Shown here in pieces: positions 1 through 7,850 of a DNA stretch of 64,000 nt. This stretch comes from Martelella sp. HB161492. Lineage in GTDB: Bacteria; Pseudomonadota; Alphaproteobacteria; Rhizobiales; Rhizobiaceae. The first letter of the stretch is position 1; the number at the start of each line of letters is the position of its first letter. The stretch covers positions 124,001 to 188,000 of the forward strand of contig NZ_JAATVV010000005.1 of NCBI RefSeq assembly GCF_013184775.1, given 5' to 3'. A program made the position numbers and the translations under genes. A model generated the notes under the pieces. It was given only the letters and a program-made list of their open reading frames with translations. It searched no databases and was not told where the DNA came from.

Positions 1-443
1 GCGCTGTTGAATGAGATCCACTCGGCATTTCCGCCTGCAGCTCTGTGCCAATGCGAGGATTGATGGCTGCGAACCACAATATTCGCGCGCTGGTACGCGT
101 AATTGCGCGGCGGCGTTGACGATTCATAATAAGGCGATTGCGGCCGAGTAACTTCCCAATTGGCATCAAGGCCCGATGTCAATCGCCCGCCATTGGCCTT
201 GTTGAAGCCGGTGTTGAACAGCTGACCAGCGTCCGCACAGGACAGCGTCGGAATATCCTGCGCCATGACGCGGATTGCCGAGAAACACACCGCCAGCGTG
301 ACCAGCAGGGCAGCGCAGAAAACCGCAAAAATCGTGAGATCGACGCCTTCTCTCTGGCGCCCGGACTGCTGCCTGGCACTGGCACGCACAGCACCGCATT
401 CCCGGACGGAACGTCCGGGAAACAGTATTTTTTTCAATGTCAT
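1..443 (-). CDS. Membrane-anchored surface/exported protein, N-terminal part only (runs off the window)
   Basis: An open frame on the minus strand runs from an ATG at 441-443 to the window edge with no stop, about 147 codons, with the GC-rich third positions of neighbouring genes. It starts MTLKKILFPG, has a hydrophobic segment at about residues 36-54 (uncleaved signal or membrane anchor), and then an extracytoplasmic-looking stretch including SCADAGQLFNTGF, LDANWEVTRPQ and NAEWISF. A pattern of 'LFNTG..., D-NW, N-EWIS' is familiar from N-terminal parts of large repeat-containing surface proteins, but I cannot name the family with confidence. A possible weak ribosome site (GGGGAT) lies upstream. 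The C-terminus, and so the function, is outside the window. Confidence 0.6.
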   Translation of the reverse strand, partial: MTLKKILFPGRSVRECGAVRASARQQSGRQREGVDLTIFAVFCAALLVTLAVCFSAIRVMAQDIPTLSCADAGQLFNTGFNKANGGRLTSGLDANWEVTRPQSPYYESSTPPRNYAYQRANIVVRSHQSSHWHRAAGGNAEWISFNS

Positions 444-1004
444 AAGCGAGTATCCCCAACTCCAGCATTCGGATGGACGCGGGAAAGCAGCCAGCGCCTG
501 GCAAGCCAGATGCCGGCGGACTGTTCCCGCCAATGTCTCGAAAGCGTTCCCGCTGCTGAGGCAGATGCGCAGCAGTATCCTTATGAAAGCCCCCAGGCTT
601 GCACTTGCATGCAGAAAAGCCTGTTTCACATCAGATTCGGAATTCGATTCGAGCCGTTAAAACAACGGCCGAAAGCTGCCATCAGGCACAGAGAAGGTGA
701 ATTTGCTAAAATCTATAGTATAGCTAAGTCTATACTTGTATGTTTTTACTGAAATACCATGTTTTACAACTAGGTAAATTTCTCAGTTTATTTTCAACGA
801 GATAACTGGAAGGAAAAGTGGCAGGCCGGTCGGAAATATAGCTGAAATTTTCGCAAGCGGCGCGTCATCGACAGAGCCGGCCGACACAAAGCACGTAATC
901 GCATGTTTGAGGTCACATAGGACCGCAAGGCGCTGCGCTGCACCTTTGGCACAGCGCAGTTCGCCTTGCGGCGTCTGCCGTCAGGCAAAACCGCGCTGCA
1001 GCGC
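444..1004. other. Intergenic region, no supported gene
   Basis: This 561-bp stretch lies between the start of the partial surface gene and the end of pcuAC, which are both on the minus strand. The part around 690-790 is markedly AT-rich and could hold a promoter for the leftward gene. The rest shows only short frames with poor codon use. A large hairpin at 923-971 is listed separately. Confidence 0.5.
923..971. terminator. Large hairpin downstream of pcuAC
   Basis: CCGCAAGGCG (923-932) plus CTGCGCTG (933-940) pair with CAGCGCAG (952-959) and CGCCTTGCGG (962-971), giving an 18-bp stem interrupted only by a 2-nt bulge. It sits just past the pcuAC stop on the minus strand. No T-run follows, so it may be an attenuating or mRNA-stabilising hairpin and not a classic intrinsic terminator. 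Confidence 0.5.
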
Positions 1005-1544
1005 TCAGTTGCCCGTCATGTTCATGCCGGCTTTTCCGTCCGCGCCCGCAGCGACCGACAGAACGGGAAAGTCGACGATGATGGATCCGGCCTTCTCAAA
1101 GGTCAGCTTAACCTTCACGATATCCCCCTCAACCAGCGGCCCATGCAACTTCATGAACATGATGTGCATGCCGCCGGGTGCAAGCGTGACCGTCCCTCCG
1201 GCAGGTATATCGATACCGTCCTTCAGCTGATACATGCGCATGACGTCACCCTCCATGCGCATATTATGCAGCTGCACCTGCCCGGCGATATCCGACTCCG
1301 CCGACAACAGCCGGTCGTCCGTCCCGCCATGATTGGCGATCGTCAGGAAACCGCCGCCGACAGGCGCGCCCGGCAGCGTTGCCCGGGCAAAGGGACTGCC
1401 AAGCACAAGATCGCCGAGCATAAGGGTTTCGCCATCCGTCGAATGCATATCGCCCATCTTCGGCATGGTCTGGGCATAGACACCGCCCTGGCTTGCAAGA
1501 AAGAGCGCGCCGGCCACGGCCAGCTGTAGAAGTCGTCTGTTCAT
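1005..1544 (-). CDS. pcuAC: PCuAC-family periplasmic copper chaperone
   Basis: The 179-residue product has a signal peptide (MNRRLLQLAVAGALFLASQG, cleavage near VYA-Q) and one PCuAC (DUF461) domain. Candidate Cu(I) ligands of the family are visible: H93, M104, H127 and M129, in contexts LHNMRMEGDVMRM and GGMHIMFM. There are extra Met and His residues near the mature N-terminus (MPKMGDMHS) and in the tail (MNMTG). PCuAC proteins hand copper to the CuA site of cytochrome c oxidase in the periplasm. The gene lies 52 bp downstream of a DUF2946 gene on the same strand, a pairing common in copper-handling loci, and the two are probably co-transcribed. The spacing between the second and third ligands is one residue longer than the usual motif. 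Confidence 0.9.
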   Translation of the reverse strand: MNRRLLQLAVAGALFLASQGGVYAQTMPKMGDMHSTDGETLMLGDLVLGSPFARATLPGAPVGGGFLTIANHGGTDDRLLSAESDIAGQVQLHNMRMEGDVMRMYQLKDGIDIPAGGTVTLAPGGMHIMFMKLHGPLVEGDIVKVKLTFEKAGSIIVDFPVLSVAAGADGKAGMNMTGN

Positions 1545-1596
1545 AATGTTTCTCCGTTCGCAAAATCACCGGCCGCAACGCGGCCCTCACACGATG

Positions 1597-2091
1597 TCAA
1601 ACGGAGGCGGGCGGGCCACGCGGACGGGCAGCGCGCACTGGCTCCGCCCGCTTCACCAGTGGAGCCTGGCGGCCGCTCAGAACAAAAACCAGACCGTCAA
1701 AGGCCGGCTCTGCCGCAGCCGGTGGCGAGGGCAGACTGAACACTTTGCCGCGACAAGCATGGCAAGCACCGTGATGGGAATGATCATCCACTGTGCCGCC
1801 TGCGCCGCCGCAGAGCGAAAGCGGTCCAAAGGCACTGAGTCCAGTTTGAAAACCCGCCGCACCTGAAGGCAGAGGCACAAAGGTGAGTATGAAGATCGCC
1901 ACGACGGCAAGTGCCGCCGCCAGCTCGCGGCAGACGGCGCTGGCGCCGTCCTGAACACGGGCCTTTGTCCGCTGCCGGCCAGAAACCGGCACGGCGCGGG
2001 CTCGCACGGACGCCTTGTTCCCGGCGGCATGTTTCCTGCCACACAAGAACGCCACAGCATTCTCAAATGCTCTTAAGGCCCAGTCGCGCAT
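1597..2091 (-). CDS. DUF2946-like small membrane protein with His/Cys motif
   Basis: The 164-residue product has one hydrophobic segment (about residues 58-80, LAAALAVVAIFILTFVPLPS), followed by a metal-binding-looking stretch DDHSHHGACHACRGK that combines three histidines with a CxxC. This arrangement is characteristic of DUF2946-type proteins, which are found beside copper genes such as pcuAC. The biochemical role of the family is not established; a part in periplasmic copper handling is inferred from the neighbour. It is upstream of pcuAC on the same strand with a 52-bp gap. The N-terminal 50 residues are basic and atypical, so the true start could be a later codon. Confidence 0.65.
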   Translation of the reverse strand: MRDWALRAFENAVAFLCGRKHAAGNKASVRARAVPVSGRQRTKARVQDGASAVCRELAAALAVVAIFILTFVPLPSGAAGFQTGLSAFGPLSLCGGAGGTVDDHSHHGACHACRGKVFSLPSPPAAAEPAFDGLVFVLSGRQAPLVKRAEPVRAARPRGPPASV

Positions 2092-2229
2092 CGTCTCCCC
2101 GCTTCGGCCGCGACTGTGCCAGCGTCATTTCTTAAACGCAAGCGCGGACTTTCCCAGGTCACACCGTCTGTGCCAGAACAGAATTCGGCAAAACAATGTG
2201 GCAACGCCGATGTGGAAGGAAACGATTTG

Positions 2230-3255
2230 ATGGACGATGTGTTGATCAGCGTCAGTGAAGGCGAGGCGAACACCCTTGCCATGGAAATCCTCAAGGAGGC
2301 CGGGTTTTCACAGTCCCATGCTGAAGCCATCACCCAGTCGATCATCACGGCCCAGCGTGATGAATGTCATTCGCATGGTCTTTACCGGCTGATCAGCTGC
2401 ACCCGTGCGCTGCAGACCGGCCGGATCGATCCGGCAGCCGAGCCGAGCGTCGATGGCAGCACCGCGCCGGCGATTATCCGCGCCGATGCCCGCCATGCCA
2501 TTTCCCTGCTGGCCTTTCAAAAGGCCATGCCGCTACTCGTCGAACGCAGCCGAAGCCTCGGCATGGCAGCGCTTGCGATCAATAATTGCTATCATTTCTC
2601 CGCACTCTGGCCTGAAGCGGAAGCTCTGGCAGCAGAAGGCCTCGTGGCGATTGTCATGACAGTCAGCCATGCCTGGGTCGCGCCTGCAGGCGGCAATGCA
2701 CCCGCTTTCGGCACCAATCCGATCGCTTTCGCCTGGCCAAGGCCCGGACGTCTGCCTTTCGTTTTCGACTTTGCCACATCCGCAATTGCCCGCGGCGAGC
2801 TGGAACTCTGTCGCCGCGAAGGACGGCCCTTGCCGCACGGCGTCGCTGTCGACCGAGCCGGCAATCCAACCACTGACCCGGAAGCCGCGGCAGAAGGCGC
2901 CATGCTGACATTTGGCGGATACAAGGGATCCGCGCTCTCCGCCATGATCGAGCTGATGGCCGGCCCACTGATCGGCGACATGACAAGCGCCGCTTCGCTT
3001 GCCTATGACAGCGGAACTGTGCCCTGCCACGGCGAAATCATTCTCGCTTTCGATCCAGCCCGTTTCATGGGCAATCACGCACCGCTCCATCTCGCCCGCG
3101 GCGAGGCGCTGTTCGACAGCATTGTCAGCCAGGGCGCCCGCCTGCCCTCGGCGCGCCGCCATCTGGCCCGAAAACGCAACAGCAAGGGACAGCTGCGTGT
3201 CCGCTCAGCTCTTTGGCAGGAGCTGCAAGACATGCCGAATGAACGCCATGAATAA
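2230..3255 (+). CDS. Ldh-family NAD(P)-dependent oxidoreductase (malate/L-lactate dehydrogenase type)
   Basis: The start chosen is the ATG at 2230, preceded by GGAAGGA, giving about 341 residues (MDDVLISVSEG...); an upstream in-frame ATG exists but its extension does not look like the family. The body matches the Ldh_2 fold: EILKEAGFSQSHAEAI near the N-terminus, DECHSHGLYRL with the family's catalytic-region histidine, NNCYHFSALW, FGTNPIAFAWP, and FDFATSA. Members reduce 2-oxo or cyclic imino acids (malate, lactate, delta1-piperideine/pyrroline-2-carboxylate, 2,3-diketogulonate), so the substrate cannot be read from sequence alone. The imino-acid reductases are worth considering because a hydroxyproline cluster lies later in the window. 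A marR-type gene follows on the same strand after 200 bp. Confidence 0.85.
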   Translation: MDDVLISVSEGEANTLAMEILKEAGFSQSHAEAITQSIITAQRDECHSHGLYRLISCTRALQTGRIDPAAEPSVDGSTAPAIIRADARHAISLLAFQKAMPLLVERSRSLGMAALAINNCYHFSALWPEAEALAAEGLVAIVMTVSHAWVAPAGGNAPAFGTNPIAFAWPRPGRLPFVFDFATSAIARGELELCRREGRPLPHGVAVDRAGNPTTDPEAAAEGAMLTFGGYKGSALSAMIELMAGPLIGDMTSAASLAYDSGTVPCHGEIILAFDPARFMGNHAPLHLARGEALFDSIVSQGARLPSARRHLARKRNSKGQLRVRSALWQELQDMPNERHE

Positions 3256-3456
3256 GTATACACTAACATTCTCAACGTGCCCGAAAGGAAAATTCAACAC
3301 GGGCTGCAGCCAGAACAATCTATCATACCGCAACAAAACCGACCGTTCGTGAGAGTAATTTGTTCGCCTATGGTCTCAAACAGTGCACTTAAGCTTTCGT
3401 TTGCGTCAGCGAAACGCTAATTTCATCCCTCAGACTGGATCAGCCGGGAGGCCGAA

Positions 3457-3975
3457 TTGAAAACTCCGATTAATGAAGACCCTGACATGAGTGATGATGA
3501 ACTTGGCTTCCACCGCTGGAACAATTTCGGCCGACTGCTTGACCGGCTCCATGTCGGGTTTGACAAGCTGGCGCTGACCTACCTCAAGGAAGCCGGGTTC
3601 GATCACATGACCGCGGCACAGTTTCACGTCGTTCGCGTGATGCAGCTCGAAGGCGCCAGCGTGACCGCCATGGCCGAACGTGCGGGGATTTCAAAGCAGG
3701 CCATGAGCAAGTTGATCGCCGCCTTTGTCGAGAATGACTTTGTTACCTGGGTCCCAGCCACCGGCCATGCCACCAAGCAGATCGTTGTCACCGAAAAAGG
3801 CCGGCGGCTGATGAAAGAGGCGGTATCAGTCATAAATCGCGTGGAAGAGGTTTTTTTCGCAACCCTCAACGATGAAGAGCGCGAGGTACTGCGCAATATG
3901 CTGCAGCGGGTGACCGTTGCCAATGAGGACATCTCCAACGAGCGCATCAGCAGCTGGAGACGCCGGCGCAGCTGA
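3457..3975 (+). CDS. MarR-family transcriptional regulator
   Basis: The 172-residue product has a MarR winged-helix domain: FDHMTAAQFHVVRVMQLEG, then the recognition region VTAMAERAGISKQAMSKLIAAF, the wing VTEKGRRLMKEA, and a C-terminal dimerisation helix. The start at 3457 is a TTG preceded by a strong GGGAGG ribosome site seven bases upstream; the ATG at 3487 (MSDDELG) is the alternative. Regulators of this family usually respond to phenolic or electrophilic ligands and repress nearby genes. Its target could be the preceding oxidoreductase or the MFS exporter that converges on it. Palindromes GTCAA-N5-TTGAC occur twice just downstream (4038-4052, 4157-4171) and are candidate binding sites. 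Confidence 0.85.
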   Translation: MKTPINEDPDMSDDELGFHRWNNFGRLLDRLHVGFDKLALTYLKEAGFDHMTAAQFHVVRVMQLEGASVTAMAERAGISKQAMSKLIAAFVENDFVTWVPATGHATKQIVVTEKGRRLMKEAVSVINRVEEVFFATLNDEEREVLRNMLQRVTVANEDISNERISSWRRRRS

Positions 3976-4037
3976 TCATCCTGAATGAACAGATTGTAAT
4001 GTTCTGCCTGTTGCCTTCTTGTTGATTATCATCTAGT

Positions 4038-4052
4038 GTCAATATTGTTGAC
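4038..4052. promoter_or_regulatory. Operator-like palindrome, copy 1
   Basis: GTCAATATTGTTGAC is a GTCAA-N5-TTGAC inverted repeat inside the 17-base context GTGTCAATATTGTTGAC. The same 17 bases recur at 4155-4171 with one difference. This size and symmetry fits a winged-helix dimer site, and the adjacent marR product is the obvious candidate binder (inference). Confidence 0.45.
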
Positions 4053-4156
4053 GGTTCGGGCTTAACCCAGTGTTCCGTTCAATGCCAGGGGCAGCAAGCC
4101 GGGATGATCTGCTGATCATCCCGGACCCTCTCCCCATGATTAAGAATGACCAATGT

Positions 4157-4171
4157 GTCAATATAGTTGAC
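4157..4171. promoter_or_regulatory. Operator-like palindrome, copy 2
   Basis: GTCAATATAGTTGAC has the same half-sites as the element at 4038-4052, 119 bp away. No gene start follows immediately on either strand, so its role is unclear. Confidence 0.45.
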
Positions 4172-4284
4172 ATCTCAACTCTCCATCGGCGCGCATAAGC
4201 CGCGTCGAAGGCGGAGCTGCCATCGACTGTGCTATTCAGGGGCCGCGTCGACAGTGCAGCTCCGCCAGCTTTTCTGCGCAAAGA

Positions 4285-4306
4285 GCCGCCGGAAAGCCCC
4301 GGCGGC
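4285..4306 (-). terminator. Hairpin downstream of the MFS gene
   Basis: GCCGCCGG (4285-4292) pairs perfectly with CCGGCGGC (4299-4306) across a 6-nt loop. On the minus strand it follows the MFS stop by about 30 bases and is followed by a short T-containing stretch, so it is a plausible weak intrinsic terminator. Confidence 0.5.
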
Positions 4307-4336
4307 CAGAAAATCACGCTATACGGCTGAGCGGTT

Positions 4337-5542
4337 TCATTCATGTAGTCCAGATGCTGACCTTCGTCCGCTTCGAAGCGCATGAAGCTTGACCAGCACG
4401 GCAACACCAGCGAGCGCAATCCCGGTCAGGCTGACCATTGGCCAGCTGCCGCGCCCCCAGGCGAAGGCGGCAAGCGACGAGCCCAGTGCGCCACCAAGGA
4501 ACATCACCGTCATGAAGAGTGTATTGATTCGACTGCGTGCCGCCGGATCAAGCGCGTAGATGATATGCTGATTGGAGACCAGTGCGCCCTGAATGCCGAG
4601 ATCGAGAATCACGACGCCGACGACGAGCGCAATCAGTGAAGCCGTCAGGCCGAACAGCAGCCAGGCCGCCAGCGCCAGCATCGCGCCCACGATCACGACC
4701 AGATGCGGACCGCGACGATCGGCCAGCCGCCCGGCAAGCGGCGCAGCTAGAATCCCGGCGACGCCGACAATGCCGAACAGGCCGGCGACATCCGCACCAA
4801 GACCGAATTGCGGCGTGGCCAGATAAAGCGCAAGGATGCTCCAGAACGCTGTGAACGCGCCGAACAGCCCTGCCTGAACGAAGGCCGCAATACGCAGGGC
4901 CGGATGCTGGCGCCAGTAATGGGCCAAAGATGCAAGCGCAGCGCGATAACGCATTTTCGACACGGGAGGATGATCCGGCAGGGTCGCCGCCATCGACACA
5001 ACGCCGATAATGGCCAGCGGGACACCAAGCCAGAACATCGACCGCCAGCCTGCAAGCTCGCCGACAAATCCCGACAGCGTGCGCGAAAACAGAATGCCCG
5101 TCAGCAAGCCAGCCATCACGACACCGATCGTTCGCCCCCGGGCAGCATCGCTGGCGAGCGCCGCGGCATAAGGGACAATCTGCTGCGCAACGGCAGCACC
5201 TGCCCCGAGCAAAATGGAGGCCAGCGCGAGAAGGAGCGGTGTCGGCGAAAGCGCGGTCAGGCCCGAGGCAACGGCAATCACAGCAAACTGGGTGATGATC
5301 AGCCGCCTCCGATTGAGGATATCCCCGAGCGGCAGCAGAAAGAACAGACCGGCAGCAAAACCGAGTTGCGTGGCGGTGGGAATGTAGGTGGCCAGCACAC
5401 TGCCGGGGAAATCAGCCTCGATCAGGCCAAGCATCGGCTGGTTGTAATAGACATTCGCCGCCGCCAGCCCTGCAGCAAGGGTCATGGCGTAAAGCACGAC
5501 CGGGGTAAGCCCACCCGGCGACATCCGGCGTTCGGCATTCAT
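4337..5542 (-). CDS. MFS transporter, DHA1-type exporter
   Basis: From the ATG at 5540-5542 the product is 401 residues with about 12 hydrophobic segments. It begins MNAERRMSPGGLTPVVLYAM and carries ANVYYNQPMLGLI in the first loop, a hallmark of a DHA1 subgroup of drug/metabolite exporters, followed by the motif-A-like LPLGDILNRRRLI. A longer open frame upstream overlaps the divergent lysR gene and is not likely used. The gene shares a 102-bp intergenic region with the divergently transcribed LysR regulator at 5645, the usual arrangement for a regulator controlling its exporter. Substrate unknown. It ends convergently with the marR gene. Confidence 0.88.
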   Translation of the reverse strand: MNAERRMSPGGLTPVVLYAMTLAAGLAAANVYYNQPMLGLIEADFPGSVLATYIPTATQLGFAAGLFFLLPLGDILNRRRLIITQFAVIAVASGLTALSPTPLLLALASILLGAGAAVAQQIVPYAAALASDAARGRTIGVVMAGLLTGILFSRTLSGFVGELAGWRSMFWLGVPLAIIGVVSMAATLPDHPPVSKMRYRAALASLAHYWRQHPALRIAAFVQAGLFGAFTAFWSILALYLATPQFGLGADVAGLFGIVGVAGILAAPLAGRLADRRGPHLVVIVGAMLALAAWLLFGLTASLIALVVGVVILDLGIQGALVSNQHIIYALDPAARSRINTLFMTVMFLGGALGSSLAAFAWGRGSWPMVSLTGIALAGVAVLVKLHALRSGRRSASGLHE

Positions 5543-5644
5543 GATCAAAGCCTTTCGTAAAAGAACATGACGGAAAGATATGATTTTAACGCCACGACTG
5601 TTAGTCTTCCGATATGATGATCCGGTATAACGATATGTGATATA
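5543..5644. promoter_or_regulatory. Divergent MFS/lysR promoter region
   Basis: The 102-bp gap is AT-rich relative to its surroundings and contains two direct copies of CGATATG within CCGATATGATGATCCGG and AACGATATGTGATATAATG. Both genes start outward from it, so it should hold both promoters and the LysR-type operator. A specific T-N11-A site cannot be assigned with certainty. Confidence 0.5.
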
Positions 5645-6532
5645 ATGAACACCAATGATCTTCGTGTCTTTGTCGCCGCGGCCGATAGCGGCAGCCTGTC
5701 TGCTGCTGCCCGCAGGCTTGGCATCACACCGATGCTGGCGAGCCGCCGTCTGGCGGCCCTCGAGACAGCATTGTCCGTACGCCTTATCCACCGCACCACG
5801 CGCTCCCTGTCGCTGACACCGGAGGGCGAAAGCCTGATTGGCTATGCCCGCACGATCATTGACAGCGCCATGCAGGCAGAGGCCCTGTTCACCGACCCGG
5901 GACGGGTGACGGGACGGCTGCGAATATCGGCTTCGGTCCCGTTCTCGCGCAAGATCATCGCTCCTCTTGTCCCGTCACTGCTGAACCGCCATCCGGAACT
6001 GAGCCTTGAGATTGACATGAACGACGACATGACGGATCTCGTCGCCAACGGAACGGATGTCGCTATCCGCATCGCCCGGCTGCGTGATTCGGAGATGATC
6101 GCCCGCAAGCTTGCAGACAATCGCCGGCTTCTGGTCGCAAGCCCTGATTATCTTGAAAACGTCGGCCGGCCCCTGAGACTGGACGATCTCGCCCAGCATA
6201 GCTGTCTGACGACGTTTTCAGCGCAGCATTGGTATTTTGAAACGCCAAATGGCAGAAAGCGGCTGAAGATCAACAGTCGCTTTGCCTGCAATTCGATTGA
6301 GGGCGTCTATGCCGCTGCGCTTGCCGGCGCCGGCATCACCGTGCTGGCCCACTGGAACATCGCCGATGATCTTCAGGCGGGCCGCCTCAAGGCCATCACG
6401 CTGCTTGACGATGCCACCCCTGAAACGACAGCGGTCTACGCCATCTTTCCGACCCGGCTGATGCTGCCGCCAAAGGTCTCCGTCTTCATCACAGCCGTCT
6501 CGGGGGTTCTGGCCGGGTTGCAGATGGTCTGA
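5645..6532 (+). CDS. LysR-family transcriptional regulator
   Basis: The 295-residue protein has the LysR HTH at the N-terminus (NDLRVFVAAADSGSLSAAARRLGITPMLASRRLAALE) and an effector-binding domain with LRISASVPFSRKIIAPLVP, LSLEIDMNDDMTDLVANGTDVAIRI and AGAGITVLAHWNIADDL. It is of the CrgA/DsdC-like short type that often controls a divergent transporter or reductase. It is divergent from the MFS gene and its 3' end is 4 bp from the convergent aldo/keto reductase. Autoregulation and control of the exporter are inferred from the layout. Confidence 0.92.
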   Translation: MNTNDLRVFVAAADSGSLSAAARRLGITPMLASRRLAALETALSVRLIHRTTRSLSLTPEGESLIGYARTIIDSAMQAEALFTDPGRVTGRLRISASVPFSRKIIAPLVPSLLNRHPELSLEIDMNDDMTDLVANGTDVAIRIARLRDSEMIARKLADNRRLLVASPDYLENVGRPLRLDDLAQHSCLTTFSAQHWYFETPNGRKRLKINSRFACNSIEGVYAAALAGAGITVLAHWNIADDLQAGRLKAITLLDDATPETTAVYAIFPTRLMLPPKVSVFITAVSGVLAGLQMV

Positions 6533-6536
6533 GCGG

Positions 6537-7517
6537 TCAGGAAAAGCCCATCACCCGATGGGGAATATACGGGGCCTCCAGGCGCGCGATCTCGTCCGGC
6601 GACAGATGAAAGGACAGCGCCGCCACCGCGTCATCGAGGTGGTGCGGCTTGGAAGCACCAACGATCGGCGCGGTGATCACATCCTTGGACAGAACCCAGG
6701 CCAGCGCCACGCGCGCCATCGGCACGCCGCGTTCATTGGCAATCGCGGCGACGACATTCACCACCTCGCGGTCGGCCTCTTCGCTTGCAACATAAAGCGT
6801 CTTGCCAAAATCATCCGTCTCGGAGCGCGCCGTTGCCGTCGCCCAGGGCCGGGTCAGCCGTCCGCGCGCCATCGGGCTCCAGGGAATGACGCCAATACCT
6901 TCGGCAGCACAAAGCGGCAGCATTTCCCGCTCTTCCTCGCGATAGAGCAGATTGACGTAATTCTGCATCGACACGAACCGTGCCCAGCCATTGGCTTTCT
7001 GTGTCGAAAGCATGGTGGCAAACTGCCAGGCATACATGGATGAGGCGCCGATATAGCGCGCCTTGCCGGCCTTCACGACATCATTCAGCGCCTCCAGCGT
7101 CTCCTCGATCGGCGTGTGATAATCGAAGCGGTGGATCTGGTAGAGATCGACATAATCGGTTCCAAGCCGGCGCAGCGAATTGTCGATTTCCTGCATGATC
7201 GCCTTGCGACTCAGTCCGGCGCCATTCGGCCCTTTATGCATGCGGTTGAAGACCTTGGTCGCAATGACAACCTCGTCGCGCGGCAACAGCTCCTTCAGCG
7301 CTCGCCCGACGATCTCCTCCGATGTTCCGTCGGAATAGACATTGGCCGTGTCGAAAAAATTGATGCCAAGCTCGACGGCCTTTTTCAGAAACGGCCGGCT
7401 CTGTTCTTCCGGCAGCGACCAGGGATGGGTGCCCCGCTCCGGCACGCCATAGGTCATGCAACCAAGGCAGAGTGCTGAAACATCAAGGCCTGTGCGGCCA
7501 AGCTTGACATAGTCCAT
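6537..7517 (-). CDS. Aldo/keto reductase
   Basis: The 326-residue TIM-barrel oxidoreductase has the complete catalytic tetrad: D56 (FFDTANVY), Y61, K88 (VIATKVF) and H129 (LYQIHRFD). C-terminal NADPH-binding elements are present (VALAWVLSKDVITAPIVGASKPHHL). It is closest in appearance to the YajO/PhdYeast-like group that reduces aldehydes and ketones with NADPH in the cytoplasm. It converges with the lysR gene, the two stops being 4 bp apart. Physiological substrate cannot be inferred. Confidence 0.92.
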   Translation of the reverse strand: MDYVKLGRTGLDVSALCLGCMTYGVPERGTHPWSLPEEQSRPFLKKAVELGINFFDTANVYSDGTSEEIVGRALKELLPRDEVVIATKVFNRMHKGPNGAGLSRKAIMQEIDNSLRRLGTDYVDLYQIHRFDYHTPIEETLEALNDVVKAGKARYIGASSMYAWQFATMLSTQKANGWARFVSMQNYVNLLYREEEREMLPLCAAEGIGVIPWSPMARGRLTRPWATATARSETDDFGKTLYVASEEADREVVNVVAAIANERGVPMARVALAWVLSKDVITAPIVGASKPHHLDDAVAALSFHLSPDEIARLEAPYIPHRVMGFS

Positions 7518-7850
7518 GATGACTTCCTTACGATTGGGATGCGACGAAAGACAAGACTAAAGCCACAACCAACATGATGCGAATGGCGGGATCAAAATGC
7601 TTGCGAATGACAAAAATACAACTTTTTTCTTTGGATAAACGCCAGAACCGTTCATTATAGCACCTTACATTTCGTCGCCTCTCGCATGACGAGAAAACCA
7701 AGATCGTGTTCAGCACCAGAGCATTGTACATCACGACAACAGGCGCTGGTCGCATTTATGTTTTGTAAGTACTGCTTGTCCTAATTATCTGTAGCAAATA
7801 CCGGATTAAGAAAAAATCGTAGCCAAACCCAACAGTCTGGAGAGGCAAAA
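7518..7850. other. Intergenic region between divergent AKR and Sel1 genes
   Basis: This 333-bp, AT-richer stretch holds the promoters of both flanking genes. A 75-codon minus-strand frame inside it (7528-7755) has no recognisable features and no ribosome site, so I do not call it. A GGAGAGG ribosome site precedes the Sel1 gene at about 7840. Confidence 0.5.

Larger units (their letters stand above)
3976..4336. other. Highly structured convergent intergenic region
   Basis: This 361-bp gap separates the 3' ends of the marR and MFS genes. It holds five structured elements in order: palindrome GTCAA-TATTG-TTGAC (4038-4052); an 11-bp perfect hairpin with a 4-nt loop (CCGGGATGATC/GATCATCCCGG, 4099-4124); a second palindrome GTCAA-TATAG-TTGAC (4157-4171); an 11-bp inverted repeat with a 35-nt loop (GGCGGAGCTGC/GCAGCTCCGCC, 4210-4266); and an 8-bp hairpin (4285-4306). 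I see no convincing coding frame. Two terminators would be expected here, but the repeated operator-like palindromes are not explained by convergent 3' ends. Confidence 0.6.

Noticed and set aside
138-752. 204-codon plus-strand open frame
   Set aside because: It is antisense to the partial surface gene on the minus strand, is rich in Arg/Gln/Pro as antisense frames in GC-rich DNA tend to be, and shows no family features.
4039-4347. Minus-strand frame overlapping the MFS stop (MNETAQPYSVIFW...)
   Set aside because: It has no ribosome site or family features and runs through several hairpins.
7528-7755. 75-codon minus-strand frame
   Set aside because: It lies in an AT-rich divergent promoter region, has no ribosome site, and its codon use is unlike the neighbours.
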